In this document: positions 17,659-25,529 of the stretch, piece by piece
Layout: every line of letters begins with the position of its first letter
Position numbering within the stretch: the stretch's first letter is position 1
Assembly (NCBI RefSeq): GCF_963664415.1
Contig: NZ_OY761445.1
Location: 2,940,501 to 3,004,500, forward strand
DNA length: 64,000 nt
Origin: an uncultured Desulfobacter sp.
GTDB taxonomy: Bacteria; Desulfobacterota; Desulfobacteria; Desulfobacterales; Desulfobacteraceae
Direction: 5' to 3'
Program-made: the position numbers and the translations under genes
Notes under the pieces: model-generated
Told to the model about the DNA's origin: nothing
The model's database searches: none
Seen by the model: the letters and a program-made list of their open reading frames with translations, nothing else

Positions 17659-19764
17659 ATGAATACGCGTTTTGTTTTAAGCCTTTTAACACTGTTTTTT
17701 ACAGTATTGGGTTCATTTGTTCAACTCCAGGCGGAAGAAGCTAACGAAAAGGCGTCTCAAATTGAAACACTTGTTGTTACAGCAGAAAAAAAAAGTGCAG
17801 ATAGTCAGGATGTACCCATAACGCTTTCTGCATTCTCAGAGATGAATCTCAATGATTCCGGTATTGTTAAATTCCCTGAAATTGCCAGATTTACCCCCAA
17901 TGTATACATGAAACAAGACACTATGATCATAAGGGGAGTTACTCAATATATGGGAACTAAAAATTCTGCAGTAGGCATATATCAGGATGGTGTAAGTCTC
18001 CCATTTGATGGCATGGCTAATTTTGACTTGTTTGATATTGAACGGATAGAAATTTTAAAAGGCCCTCAGGGGACATTGTACGGAAAAAATTGTGAAGCCG
18101 GGGTTGTCAATATCATCACAAAACAACCCGGCAACGAATTTGGTGGAAAAATTGTCGGTGAATACAGCTGGTATGATACCGAATTCGGCACCTCTCCAGG
18201 CTATATTGTCAGTGGCAACGTTAGCGGTCCTATTATAAAGGATAAATTTTATATGGGGCTGTCGGGTAAATGGAAGGATGACGACGGTTATATGAAAAAC
18301 GAGTATAACGGAGATGAAGAGGCAGGAAAGCATGACGTTTATACCGGACGCCTCAATCTTAGATGGACTCCCCTTGATCGTTGGGATATTGCTTTTTTGG
18401 TTGATACAATGAATGAGGATTATGGCTATGCATCTTTCAGATATTTAACGGGCACCTTAAATAAGGGAAGACACATTGTCAGCCATGACGGGCCTTATTC
18501 CGGAGAAAGAAATGGGGATGGACAAACATTGCGTCTCAAGTACTCTGGTGATAAATTTGATGTATTATCCATCACCGGCCGACGTTATGCAAAAAGTGAT
18601 GTGGATTATGATTTTGATATGACATCCATTCCCTCCTATGCCATGCTCTCATACTTTGACGATGAAAGCACACTTATTTCCCAGGAAATACGTGTTTCTT
18701 CAATTGAAGGCAATAGTCCTTTCCAGTGGCTGACAGGTGTTTATGCATTTGATGAAGATATGAAAATTTACCAGGAAAAGGACTTTCCAAGCAGCCTCAC
18801 CGTCAGAGATACGGATGTCGATAATTTTGGCTATGCACTTTTTGGACAGGGAACCTATACCTTTATTGACAGGCTCCATCTAACAGCCGGTCTTCGTTAT
18901 GATTTTACAGATTTCAAAGGAGAACAAAGGCTGACGGTTCAAGAAGATGTTTCTGTTTATGAAAAGGATTTCCATGACAGCGAATTGCTTCCCAAATGTT
19001 CACTTGCCTTTGATTTTACGAATAATATAATGGGATACACCTCCGTTGCCAAAGGGTATTTAGTTGGGGGATATAACTTTAAATACTCAACCAATATGAA
19101 TAATTTAACTTACGACCCTGAATACACCTGGAATTATGAAGTGGGTATGAAAAGCGCGTGGTTCGGCAACCGGGTGATAGCTAATATATCCGCATTTTAT
19201 ATTCAGATGACGGATAAACAAGTGATCGAATGGGACACGAGCTCTCAATCGGTTAGTGTAAAAGCAATTCGAAATGCTTCCGATGCCCATTCGCTGGGGG
19301 TGGAGCTTGAATTACAGGCCCGCCCCTTCGAAGGTGTGGATATCTTTGCCGGGCTTGGCATTATTGAGGCAGAAATTGATGACTGGATCTCGACAGAATA
19401 CGACTCGTCAACAGGAAATAGCTACCAGTATGATTATAGTGGCAAAAGGCTGCCTAATGTGCCTGATTATACATATAATTTAGGTATTCAATACCGCCAT
19501 CTATCTGGATGGTTTTGCCGGGTGGATTGGCTTGGCACCGGCTCTGTCTACAGTGATGCGAAAAATACAGCCAAAGAGGACAACTATCAAATCATCAACC
19601 TTCGGTTAGGGTTTGAAAGTGAGAATTATGACATTCATCTGTGGTGCAAGAACCTTTTTGATGAAGACTACCTGCAAGTCAGATTTGCCAGTTCAACAAG
19701 TGCTGACCAGGGATTTGATGGTTATCCCAGGATGATAGGTGTAACATACACCTATCGTTTTTAG
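17659..19764 (+). CDS. TonB-dependent outer-membrane receptor, siderophore type (1)
   Basis: About 701 residues from the ATG at 17659, which has a strong AAAAGGAG site. The upstream in-frame ATG at 17626 has its AGGAGG only one base away and is less likely. A signal peptide ('FVLSLLTLFFTVLGSFVQLQA') is followed by a TonB box-like segment ('IETLVVTAEKK'), then the plug (about 45-160: 'IERIEILKGPQGTLYGKN', 'GVVNIITKQPG') and a 22-strand barrel ending in the terminal phenylalanine 'YTYRF'. The segment 'VAKGYLVGGYNF' resembles FyuA/pesticin-type receptors. It would take a metal chelate across the outer membrane using TonB-ExbBD, which are not in the window. The adjacent AraC regulator is the likely activator. 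Confidence 0.9.
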   Translation: MNTRFVLSLLTLFFTVLGSFVQLQAEEANEKASQIETLVVTAEKKSADSQDVPITLSAFSEMNLNDSGIVKFPEIARFTPNVYMKQDTMIIRGVTQYMGTKNSAVGIYQDGVSLPFDGMANFDLFDIERIEILKGPQGTLYGKNCEAGVVNIITKQPGNEFGGKIVGEYSWYDTEFGTSPGYIVSGNVSGPIIKDKFYMGLSGKWKDDDGYMKNEYNGDEEAGKHDVYTGRLNLRWTPLDRWDIAFLVDTMNEDYGYASFRYLTGTLNKGRHIVSHDGPYSGERNGDGQTLRLKYSGDKFDVLSITGRRYAKSDVDYDFDMTSIPSYAMLSYFDDESTLISQEIRVSSIEGNSPFQWLTGVYAFDEDMKIYQEKDFPSSLTVRDTDVDNFGYALFGQGTYTFIDRLHLTAGLRYDFTDFKGEQRLTVQEDVSVYEKDFHDSELLPKCSLAFDFTNNIMGYTSVAKGYLVGGYNFKYSTNMNNLTYDPEYTWNYEVGMKSAWFGNRVIANISAFYIQMTDKQVIEWDTSSQSVSVKAIRNASDAHSLGVELELQARPFEGVDIFAGLGIIEAEIDDWISTEYDSSTGNSYQYDYSGKRLPNVPDYTYNLGIQYRHLSGWFCRVDWLGTGSVYSDAKNTAKEDNYQIINLRLGFESENYDIHLWCKNLFDEDYLQVRFASSTSADQGFDGYPRMIGVTYTYRF

Positions 19765-19850
19765 GGAAATATACTCTTTTTGCCACTGGTTGATACTGGG
19801 TTCATACCGTTTGTTTCATGTCAGAGAAATCAGGAGCCCAGTATCATCAA

Positions 19851-20106
19851 TTATTCAAGCTTAAACGCTTTAATCTTGCGCCACAGAGAGACCCGGTCGA
19901 TCTCCATGATTTCGGCAGCCCGGGTTTTGTTCCAGTTGGTCTGTTCCAACACCCACTGGATATACCGTTTTTCCTGCTCCTTCATGGTGGGAATCTTACC
20001 TTCCGGGGCTGTGCGGTAGGTTTCAATGGCCAGTTGGGTGAGATGGTCGGGCAGCGCCTCGGGATATATCACGTCGTTGTTCTCCATGGCCACGGCGCGC
20101 TCAATA
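19851..20106 (-). pseudogene. C-terminal fragment of a sigma-54 activator (Fis-type HTH)
   Basis: The frame reads IERAVAMENNDVIYPEALP, the typical linker after the AAA+ domain, and ends in a Fis-family helix-turn-helix ('NWNKTRAAEIMEIDRVSLWRKIKAF'). The coding match breaks at about 20106, right beside the IS91-type debris, so the gene was probably cut there. The AAA+ part was not found on the other side of that debris. It is not continuous with the 15788-16021 fragment, because the order is wrong for one minus-strand gene. Confidence 0.85.
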
Positions 20107-20182
20107 GTTAGTTAATAGGAAGTTGCTTTTTGCCAAGCAAGGTATAACAAAAGTTGAACAGAGGCGCAAAAGTCTGAAATAT

Positions 20183-20234
20183 GGCCCCAACCGGGCACGG
20201 CCACAACATGTTGTGGCCGTGCCCGGTTGGGGCC
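20183..20234. repeat. 52-bp perfect palindrome downstream of IS91-type transposase
   Basis: Two 26-base arms starting GGCCCCAACCGGGCACGG are exact reverse complements with no loop. It lies about 150 bp past the stop codon of the IS91-type transposase, the side on which the replication-origin end (oriIS) is expected in IS91/ISCR elements. A cruciform here could be the oriIS hairpin. It could also be a strong bidirectional terminator, although no T-run follows. Confidence 0.9.
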
Positions 20235-20383
20235 TCGCCGCATGAACGATGGTTGGGGGGGCAGAAACAATCCCCAAGAGAGAAAATAAAAAATTAGGCC
20301 TTGATCCACTTAAAACCGTTGAACAGCTATCTTTTGGACTATTTTTGAGCATACCCCGCCGGAAATCCCCCAAAACGCAAAAA

Positions 20384-21848
20384 TTAATGATATCCGTCGG
20401 CAGGAATTTGAGAATCGGAAAAGTCATAAGCCAACTCAGGAATGAAATCAGAAATAACCGCCTGGGGTGGATCATGGTTGTGAATATCCCATAAGCCCAG
20501 GTGCCGTAGAATCTTTTCGATGACATCAAGATCTTCAATAAAAGAAATCAGTTTCATTTGACCCTGACATTTTGGACAAACCAAAGGATCGACTTCATAA
20601 ATTTTTTGGATTAACCTGGCCCAATTTTGCCTTGCTTCTTTTGAGGTCATCTTATTTTGCATGATTGTCGGAATTACATAATCAGCGTCTGCCTTCTTTC
20701 TCATCCCCCTGGACTTGTTAGAAAAGTAACCATAGTAACGAACGGTATGCTCGTATCTTCCTGGAATATGTGTCACCAATCTGGCAAGCCAATCCAAAGC
20801 ATTAAACATCTTTTGGGATTTTCCGTCTTTGGCGGTATAAATGATTTTAGCAACACCATCATCAGATTTTTCGGCCGGAATATAGACCAATCTTTCCTGG
20901 GAGAAACAGGCTCGAATGATATATCTTGCCAGGTTGCCAAGCCCGACTTTATCATCAGGTTCAATTCTCTCTCCAATATAAACATTAAACCCAGAATGAT
21001 GCCAGGAAAGCATATTTTCAATGATCACGGATTTTCATGAAATCAAAAAACCCTAATATCTATGCTATCGATTTAAATTTTGGTTCCTTTTTCTTGAATA
21101 ATAACCTGTAAAATAAAGCATATAAGCAATCATATGCTTTTTACATTAAAATATTTTAGGGTTTATTATATCTATCAAAATTTCGGAATAGCTTAATATA
21201 TTTCATATTTTCTTTGAAAAAAGTCCTTTTTAATGCTAATTCTATCGATATTTTCATGATATTTTAAAATTTTGTAATTTTAATACGTTTTGGAATGTAG
21301 TGTATCATAACATTAATTAACCCTAATTTTTGTGTTGAATGAAGCCAAAACATTTTTTAGTGACCACAAAATCCTTTATAAAAACGCCATAAAACCCTCA
21401 AAATCACTTAAATTGGACTCTTTCAGCTATTGAAAATTGTACAAGTTGAACCTTATCTTCCTTTAAAAAATTCTAAAATTAGGGTTTCTTAGCCTACCAT
21501 GAAAATCCGTGATGATGGCATCATTGATTTTTCCCTCTTTCTTGAGCATTTTCAGCACCTCATACTGAAATGCTTCTTCCAGGTCTTCAAGCATAAATAC
21601 CGGAGCAGTCTGAAAGCTGCCGTCTTTTGAGAAGCAGCCATTTGAAACTATGGCGTGCAGATGGGGATTGAAATTTAGAAAGTCACCGTATGTCTGAACA
21701 GCAATACTGGCACCGGGAACAGCTTCTCCATCCGGGACCGTAGATTTAAGGTAAGCTGTAATAACACTCCATGCACATTTGGAAAGTTTTGCCAGTAAAG
21801 TGCGGTCATAAAGAAAATAAACACAAATAAACATTGAAATCGCCCTAA
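20384..21848 (-). pseudogene. IS91-family transposase, interrupted and N-terminally truncated
   Basis: Two pieces of one rolling-circle (Y2-type) transposase. The upstream piece (21848 to about 21512) carries 'YFLYDRTLLAKLSKCAW', 'GDFLNFNPHLHAIVSNGCF' and the helix ending 'GKINDAII'. The downstream piece (21025 to 20384) continues 'ENMLSWHHSGFNVYIGE' and 'GLGNLARYIIRACFSQERL', then the zinc-binding 'DPLVCPKCQGQMKLISFI'. A 486-bp insertion separates the pieces. The N-terminal zinc finger and start are missing, so homology ends near 21848. The protein is dead twice over. It supplies the context for the palindrome at 20183-20234. Confidence 0.88.
21026..21511. mobile_element. 486-bp MITE-like element with terminal inverted repeats
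   Basis: The ends are inverted repeats: CACGGATTTTCATG on the left and its exact complement CATGAAAATCCGTG on the right. A second match (AACCCTAAT/ATTAGGGTT) lies about 10 bases further in. A 5-bp direct repeat ATGAT flanks the element at 21021-21025 and 21512-21516. Removing it with one ATGAT restores the transposase frame, reading GKINDAI(I)ENMLSW. The interior is very AT-rich and encodes no protein, so it must move with a transposase supplied elsewhere. Confidence 0.88.
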
Positions 21849-21865
21849 CAAAAAATGCTGCGGTT

Positions 21866-21884
21866 GCGACAAGAAGTCGCTTTT
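21866..21884 (+). terminator. hairpin followed by T-run
   Basis: GCGAC-aagaa-GTCGC followed by TTTT has the form of a short rho-independent terminator. No intact gene ends just upstream on the + strand, so it may be a leftover of a lost gene. Confidence 0.4.
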
Positions 21885-22210
21885 AATACTGTTGGGCTCG
21901 ACCCAACCTGCCGTATTACCGGCAGTTTTCTACTCCGGCATGCATTACCAGTAATGGTTTTGTGTGAAGCCCGGATGACAATGAAGCCCTTGGCCTATGG
22001 CCGGAAGAGAAATTCGTGAGAGGACCTCAACTCTGGAAGCATCAACCCGGATGGGAGAGAAAAACAAAAATCATGAGTGATACGATCGGAAGTATGGTCA
22101 AAGAAATAACGAACATATACTTGTTTCGTTTGGAAAAAATATAATATTGAACCACTTTTAAATCGATACCGGAAACACCATTCAGATAATTGAGAAGGCT
22201 GGAGAGACGT
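21885..22210. other. hairpin-rich segment without a gene
   Basis: This 326-bp stretch has no plausible coding frame but several stems in a row: GTTGG...CCAAC (21891-21907), CTGCCG...CGGCAG (21908-21925), CATTAC...GTAATG (21942-21955) and GGCC-tat-GGCC near 21992. The phrase GTGTGAAGCCCGGATGAC is reminiscent of group II intron sequence, but no reverse transcriptase or complete domain V was found. It could be a catalytic-RNA remnant or the end of an old element. It separates the IS91 debris from the intact transport block. Confidence 0.35.
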
Positions 22211-22211
22211 T

Positions 22212-22811
22212 CTAACCCATAAACGTGTCAAGGAATTGTTCTTTCAGCTGCTTTCTCCAAACCTCGTATCCATTTGCACTTAGATGCAACCCATCCTCTT
22301 CAAATAATATTTCTTTGTTATCCGTCTGGGACATTGAATCGAAGATATTAACAAAGGTGCAGTTCGGATGAAAAAGTTCTATTTCCTTGCGGACAATACT
22401 ATTTGTAAATTTGATTGAATTTATCAGATCCTGCCTGACAATGCTTGGTTTAATCGAGATGAACGTCACGGGGATCTTCCCGCAATGCTGATCAATTAAA
22501 ATCATTAAGTATTTAAAACAGATAAAGACTTCTTCCGGGTGACGGCCTTCTCCCAGATCATTATCCCCGGCATAAAAAATAAGCAGATCAGGATGCCACT
22601 GAGGCACCAACCGCTTAAAAAACCAACAACAGGCAGCTGACGTGGAACCGCCAAACGCCTGGTTGACAACTTCAAATTCCGGAAACGCATTGGCAAACTC
22701 ATCCCATAGGCGCAGGGATGAGCTCCCGTACAGCAACAGTCTGGGCTTTTGCCCTTTAGGCAGTACCAGCTTTGATTCAAGCGGTTCTATTTCGTCATTA
22801 TACCAAAACAT
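22212..22811 (-). CDS. SGNH/GDSL hydrolase family protein (copy 2)
   Basis: 199 residues with the same four catalytic blocks as copy 1 ('LLLYGSSSLRLW', 'GGSTSAACC', 'FYAGDNDLGEG', 'EEDGLHLSANGYEVW') and no signal peptide. It is the last gene of the intact leftward block of ABC, ABC, methyltransferase and hydrolase, 83 bp after the methyltransferase. The upstream genes form a tight operon. A cytoplasmic esterase encoded with a YbtPQ-like importer could hydrolyse an ester-type siderophore after uptake, as Fes and IroD do in enterobactin use; this is analogy only, since Fes is not an SGNH enzyme. Confidence 0.8.
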   Translation of the reverse strand: MFWYNDEIEPLESKLVLPKGQKPRLLLYGSSSLRLWDEFANAFPEFEVVNQAFGGSTSAACCWFFKRLVPQWHPDLLIFYAGDNDLGEGRHPEEVFICFKYLMILIDQHCGKIPVTFISIKPSIVRQDLINSIKFTNSIVRKEIELFHPNCTFVNIFDSMSQTDNKEILFEEDGLHLSANGYEVWRKQLKEQFLDTFMG

Positions 22812-22894
22812 ACCTGTTAAATTATTGCCCTTAGTGAGGGCTGATAGCGGTTAGAAAATGAACATGCCTAAATTATTAAACTATTTTGTTGTTT

Positions 22895-23716
22895 TCAGCA
22901 ATGGCAGATTCTCATGTGCACCATAGAGCAAACACCAAGCAGATCCGCTATCGTAGAAGCCAATTTTGCCTTAAACGGCACCCCTTGCTTCATTCCTTTG
23001 GACATGGGGGTTGAATTTATGACTTGAATTCTTTGGTCCCATTTTTCAAGGGATTTTACAGGTTTCAATCCCCATCCGCCATCCATGGACATTCCCATAC
23101 CTCCTTTTTTGAGTACCTGCTTTTTCGCAAATTTCATCCCCATAGGGGAGAGGGAATCAAAATAAAAATCACATGATTCAAAATAGTCCGCAACTTGAAT
23201 GAAAAACGTTTTGATCTGATTTTCGTTAAAATAACAAAGCACACCACCGGCCAAAAACAGCAATCCGTCCCGCACCTCTATATCCTTAAACCATTGGGTA
23301 TCCAGAAATGAAGAGGCAATGCTTTTATGCCTGTCACTGTCTTCATAAAAATTTTGCCTAAGTGCAATGACATCAGGCAAATCAAGCTCATAAAACATGA
23401 TTTTACCATTATCAATCCGGCTGAAGGTGGTGTCCAGGCCACAGCCGATATTCACAATTGTCGCTTCGGGATGTTGTTCTATGAACCCGTGCGCCATTTT
23501 ATCCGTATGCAGGCTGCGTGCAACCCAGCCATGCTGGGACATGGATTGGGTTTTTTCGATATCTGAAAAATCGTAATCAATTTGCTGAATAATCTCTACT
23601 GCGTTTTGATCTACCAGTCTCGGGTTACTTTTTTGTGTTTCATATGCCCGGCCCCATAACGGCAGTAAAAGGGTTTCCTCAACAGTGCCGGTTTTGATAC
23701 GTATTTTCTGGGTCAT
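22895..23716 (-). CDS. SAM-dependent methyltransferase, leucine-carboxyl-methyltransferase-like (copy 2)
   Basis: 273 residues with the SAM-binding motif 'VNIGCGLDTTFSRI' and the post-I motif 'FYELDLPDVIALR' of the PF04072 group. It follows the second ABC gene by 26 bp behind a GAAAGGAAAG site, so it is almost certainly cotranscribed with the transporters. Enzymes of this group methylate carboxyl or hydroxyl groups of small natural products or protein C-termini. In this setting a role in modifying the imported ligand or a metallophore precursor is plausible but unproven. It differs from copy 1 only in its last quarter. Confidence 0.82.
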   Translation of the reverse strand: MTQKIRIKTGTVEETLLLPLWGRAYETQKSNPRLVDQNAVEIIQQIDYDFSDIEKTQSMSQHGWVARSLHTDKMAHGFIEQHPEATIVNIGCGLDTTFSRIDNGKIMFYELDLPDVIALRQNFYEDSDRHKSIASSFLDTQWFKDIEVRDGLLFLAGGVLCYFNENQIKTFFIQVADYFESCDFYFDSLSPMGMKFAKKQVLKKGGMGMSMDGGWGLKPVKSLEKWDQRIQVINSTPMSKGMKQGVPFKAKLASTIADLLGVCSMVHMRICHC

Positions 23717-23742
23717 TATGCTTTCCTTTCAGTGTTTAAAAA

Positions 23743-25518
23743 TTAATTGCCTGGGATATTCCACGCCTTTATTCTCTGTTGCGCATGCCACATGGCAGCG
23801 TATCTTTTATTCAGCGTCATTAATTCTGCATGAGTCCCCTGTTCCGCAATTTTACCCTCTTCCACCACCAGGATATTGTCGGCTCCGGCGATGGTGGAGA
23901 GGCGATGTGCGATCACAATGACCGTTTTATCTGCCACCAGTGTATCTATGGCCTTTTGTACCGCCACCTCGCTTTGTGTATCCAAAGCCGCCGTGGGTTC
24001 ATCCAGCATGACAATGGGGGCGTCCTTGAGTATGGCCCTTGCGATGCTTATTCGCTGCTTTTCCCCGCCGGACATGGCACCGCCGATATCCCCCACCGCC
24101 GTATTATATCCATCCGGCAAACGATCGATGAACTCATGGCAAAACGCCTTTTGCGCCGCCTCTTTTACCTGGTCATCCGTGGCATCGGGATTGCCCATCC
24201 TGATATTGTTTAAGACGGTGTCGTCAAACAGATAAACATCCTGAAACACTACGGATAAATTTTTCATTAGATCTTCCTGCCTGATCTGCTTGATATCGGT
24301 GCCGCCTATTTTCACAATACCTTTCCGGGGATCGGCATAACGCATGATCAATTTGGTGATGGTTGTTTTGCCGGAACCGGACGGCCCCACCAGGGCCGTA
24401 AGTTTTCCGGCCGGAATAGAGAAGGAGACATCCTGCAGAGCATATTGATCCTCTTTTGCATAGGCAAAACAGACTTGGGAAAATGCAATGTCAAATTGTT
24501 GAAGTTCGGCCGGCGGAGAAGAAACCGCCAGTGGTTTGATGGAGAGTAATTCCGTTATCTTTATTAAAGCGGCATCCACAATATCAAACACCTGGGTCAG
24601 GTTTGAAAACAAAGACAAAGGTTCGCTGAAACGTGAAATAATCACCAACAGTGCGGCGGCTACGGACAATGCCAGACTGCCCTGTGCGATCATAAACACG
24701 CCGATAGTCAACACGGCGATCAAGCCGATCTCCACTATGCCGGACATCACAACCATGGGCGCGATCAGCTCGACTACGGACCTTGTCTGTACCTTCTTGT
24801 GATGACGAAGCGCCGTCTGCAGCCCAACGGATCGTTCTCCGACCTGATTGGTTGAACGCAACACAGGCAGTCCCTGTACATATTCAAGCACGTCTGATTC
24901 CACCTGGGCCAGGGCCTTGCCACAGGCGATTTTCCCTTTGCTTGACCCGCTTCTGTGCCACTTTTGAACAGGCACCGCAATACAGAAAAGCACAAGCATC
25001 GCAAAAGCCAGGTGCCATTCAATCACAAAGGTAACAAGGATCAAAAGAACCGGCGGGATAACCGTTTGTATGATGACGGAACTGACAATCCCTATGGAGA
25101 GCACGGAATATTCAACCCCGACGGAAAGCACATTATTCAATGTCCCGGTCTTATACGAATACAATTTTTCCAGGGGCATACTCTTGAGTTTTTCGCCAAG
25201 ATTAAGGCGTAGCCTGTGGGCGACATCCACGATGGTTCCCTTAAAATCAAAGTCATGCCCATACCACCTGCAATACAGCCCAAGCGCCACCAGAAGCATC
25301 ATGGCAAACAGCCATAATGCCGCGCCGCCAGCCGAAGGCTCAGCTGCAAAAAGGCATGACAGCAGCGGGAAAAAACACAGATACGCCAATCCTTCGGCAG
25401 TAAAGGCGGCAATAAACAGCAGCATACTTTTTTTATATTCAGGGCTGTTCTCGCCGGCGATTGTTTTCCCCGCCCTGTATGATTGTAAAAAGGTGGTGGG
25501 TTTTATTTTTGATTCCAT
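23743..25518 (-). CDS. YbtQ-like fused ABC transporter (membrane domain plus ATPase)
   Basis: 591 residues from the ATG at 25518, chosen because AAGGGGA precedes it and because the longer frame (25548) would overlap the upstream gene. Residues about 25-300 are an exporter-fold six-helix membrane domain. Residues about 330-590 form the ATPase: Walker A 'GPSGSGKTT', Q-loop 'VFQD', signature 'AMSGGEKQR', Walker B 'IVMLDEP', H-loop 'IAHRLS'. It pairs with the preceding gene as a heterodimer. YbtP/YbtQ and IrtA/IrtB have this fold but import ferric siderophores. Import is favoured over export here because of the nearby TonB receptors and PchR-like regulators; export of a metallophore remains possible. 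Confidence 0.88.
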   Translation of the reverse strand: MESKIKPTTFLQSYRAGKTIAGENSPEYKKSMLLFIAAFTAEGLAYLCFFPLLSCLFAAEPSAGGAALWLFAMMLLVALGLYCRWYGHDFDFKGTIVDVAHRLRLNLGEKLKSMPLEKLYSYKTGTLNNVLSVGVEYSVLSIGIVSSVIIQTVIPPVLLILVTFVIEWHLAFAMLVLFCIAVPVQKWHRSGSSKGKIACGKALAQVESDVLEYVQGLPVLRSTNQVGERSVGLQTALRHHKKVQTRSVVELIAPMVVMSGIVEIGLIAVLTIGVFMIAQGSLALSVAAALLVIISRFSEPLSLFSNLTQVFDIVDAALIKITELLSIKPLAVSSPPAELQQFDIAFSQVCFAYAKEDQYALQDVSFSIPAGKLTALVGPSGSGKTTITKLIMRYADPRKGIVKIGGTDIKQIRQEDLMKNLSVVFQDVYLFDDTVLNNIRMGNPDATDDQVKEAAQKAFCHEFIDRLPDGYNTAVGDIGGAMSGGEKQRISIARAILKDAPIVMLDEPTAALDTQSEVAVQKAIDTLVADKTVIVIAHRLSTIAGADNILVVEEGKIAEQGTHAELMTLNKRYAAMWHAQQRIKAWNIPGN

Positions 25519-25529
25519 GATATTTCCCC

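Noticed and set aside
15788..20106. Two sigma-54 activator pieces as one gene split by the AraC-TonB pair
   Set aside because: For a minus-strand gene the C-terminal piece should lie to the left of the AAA+ piece; it lies to the right.
21026..21511. CCCTAA/TTAGGG words resembling telomere repeats
   Set aside because: They are few, scattered and partly belong to the inverted ends of the MITE-like element; no tandem array exists.
21961..22080. Complete group II intron
   Set aside because: No reverse transcriptase, no recognisable domain V/VI and no clear 5' or 3' boundary; only a loose resemblance.
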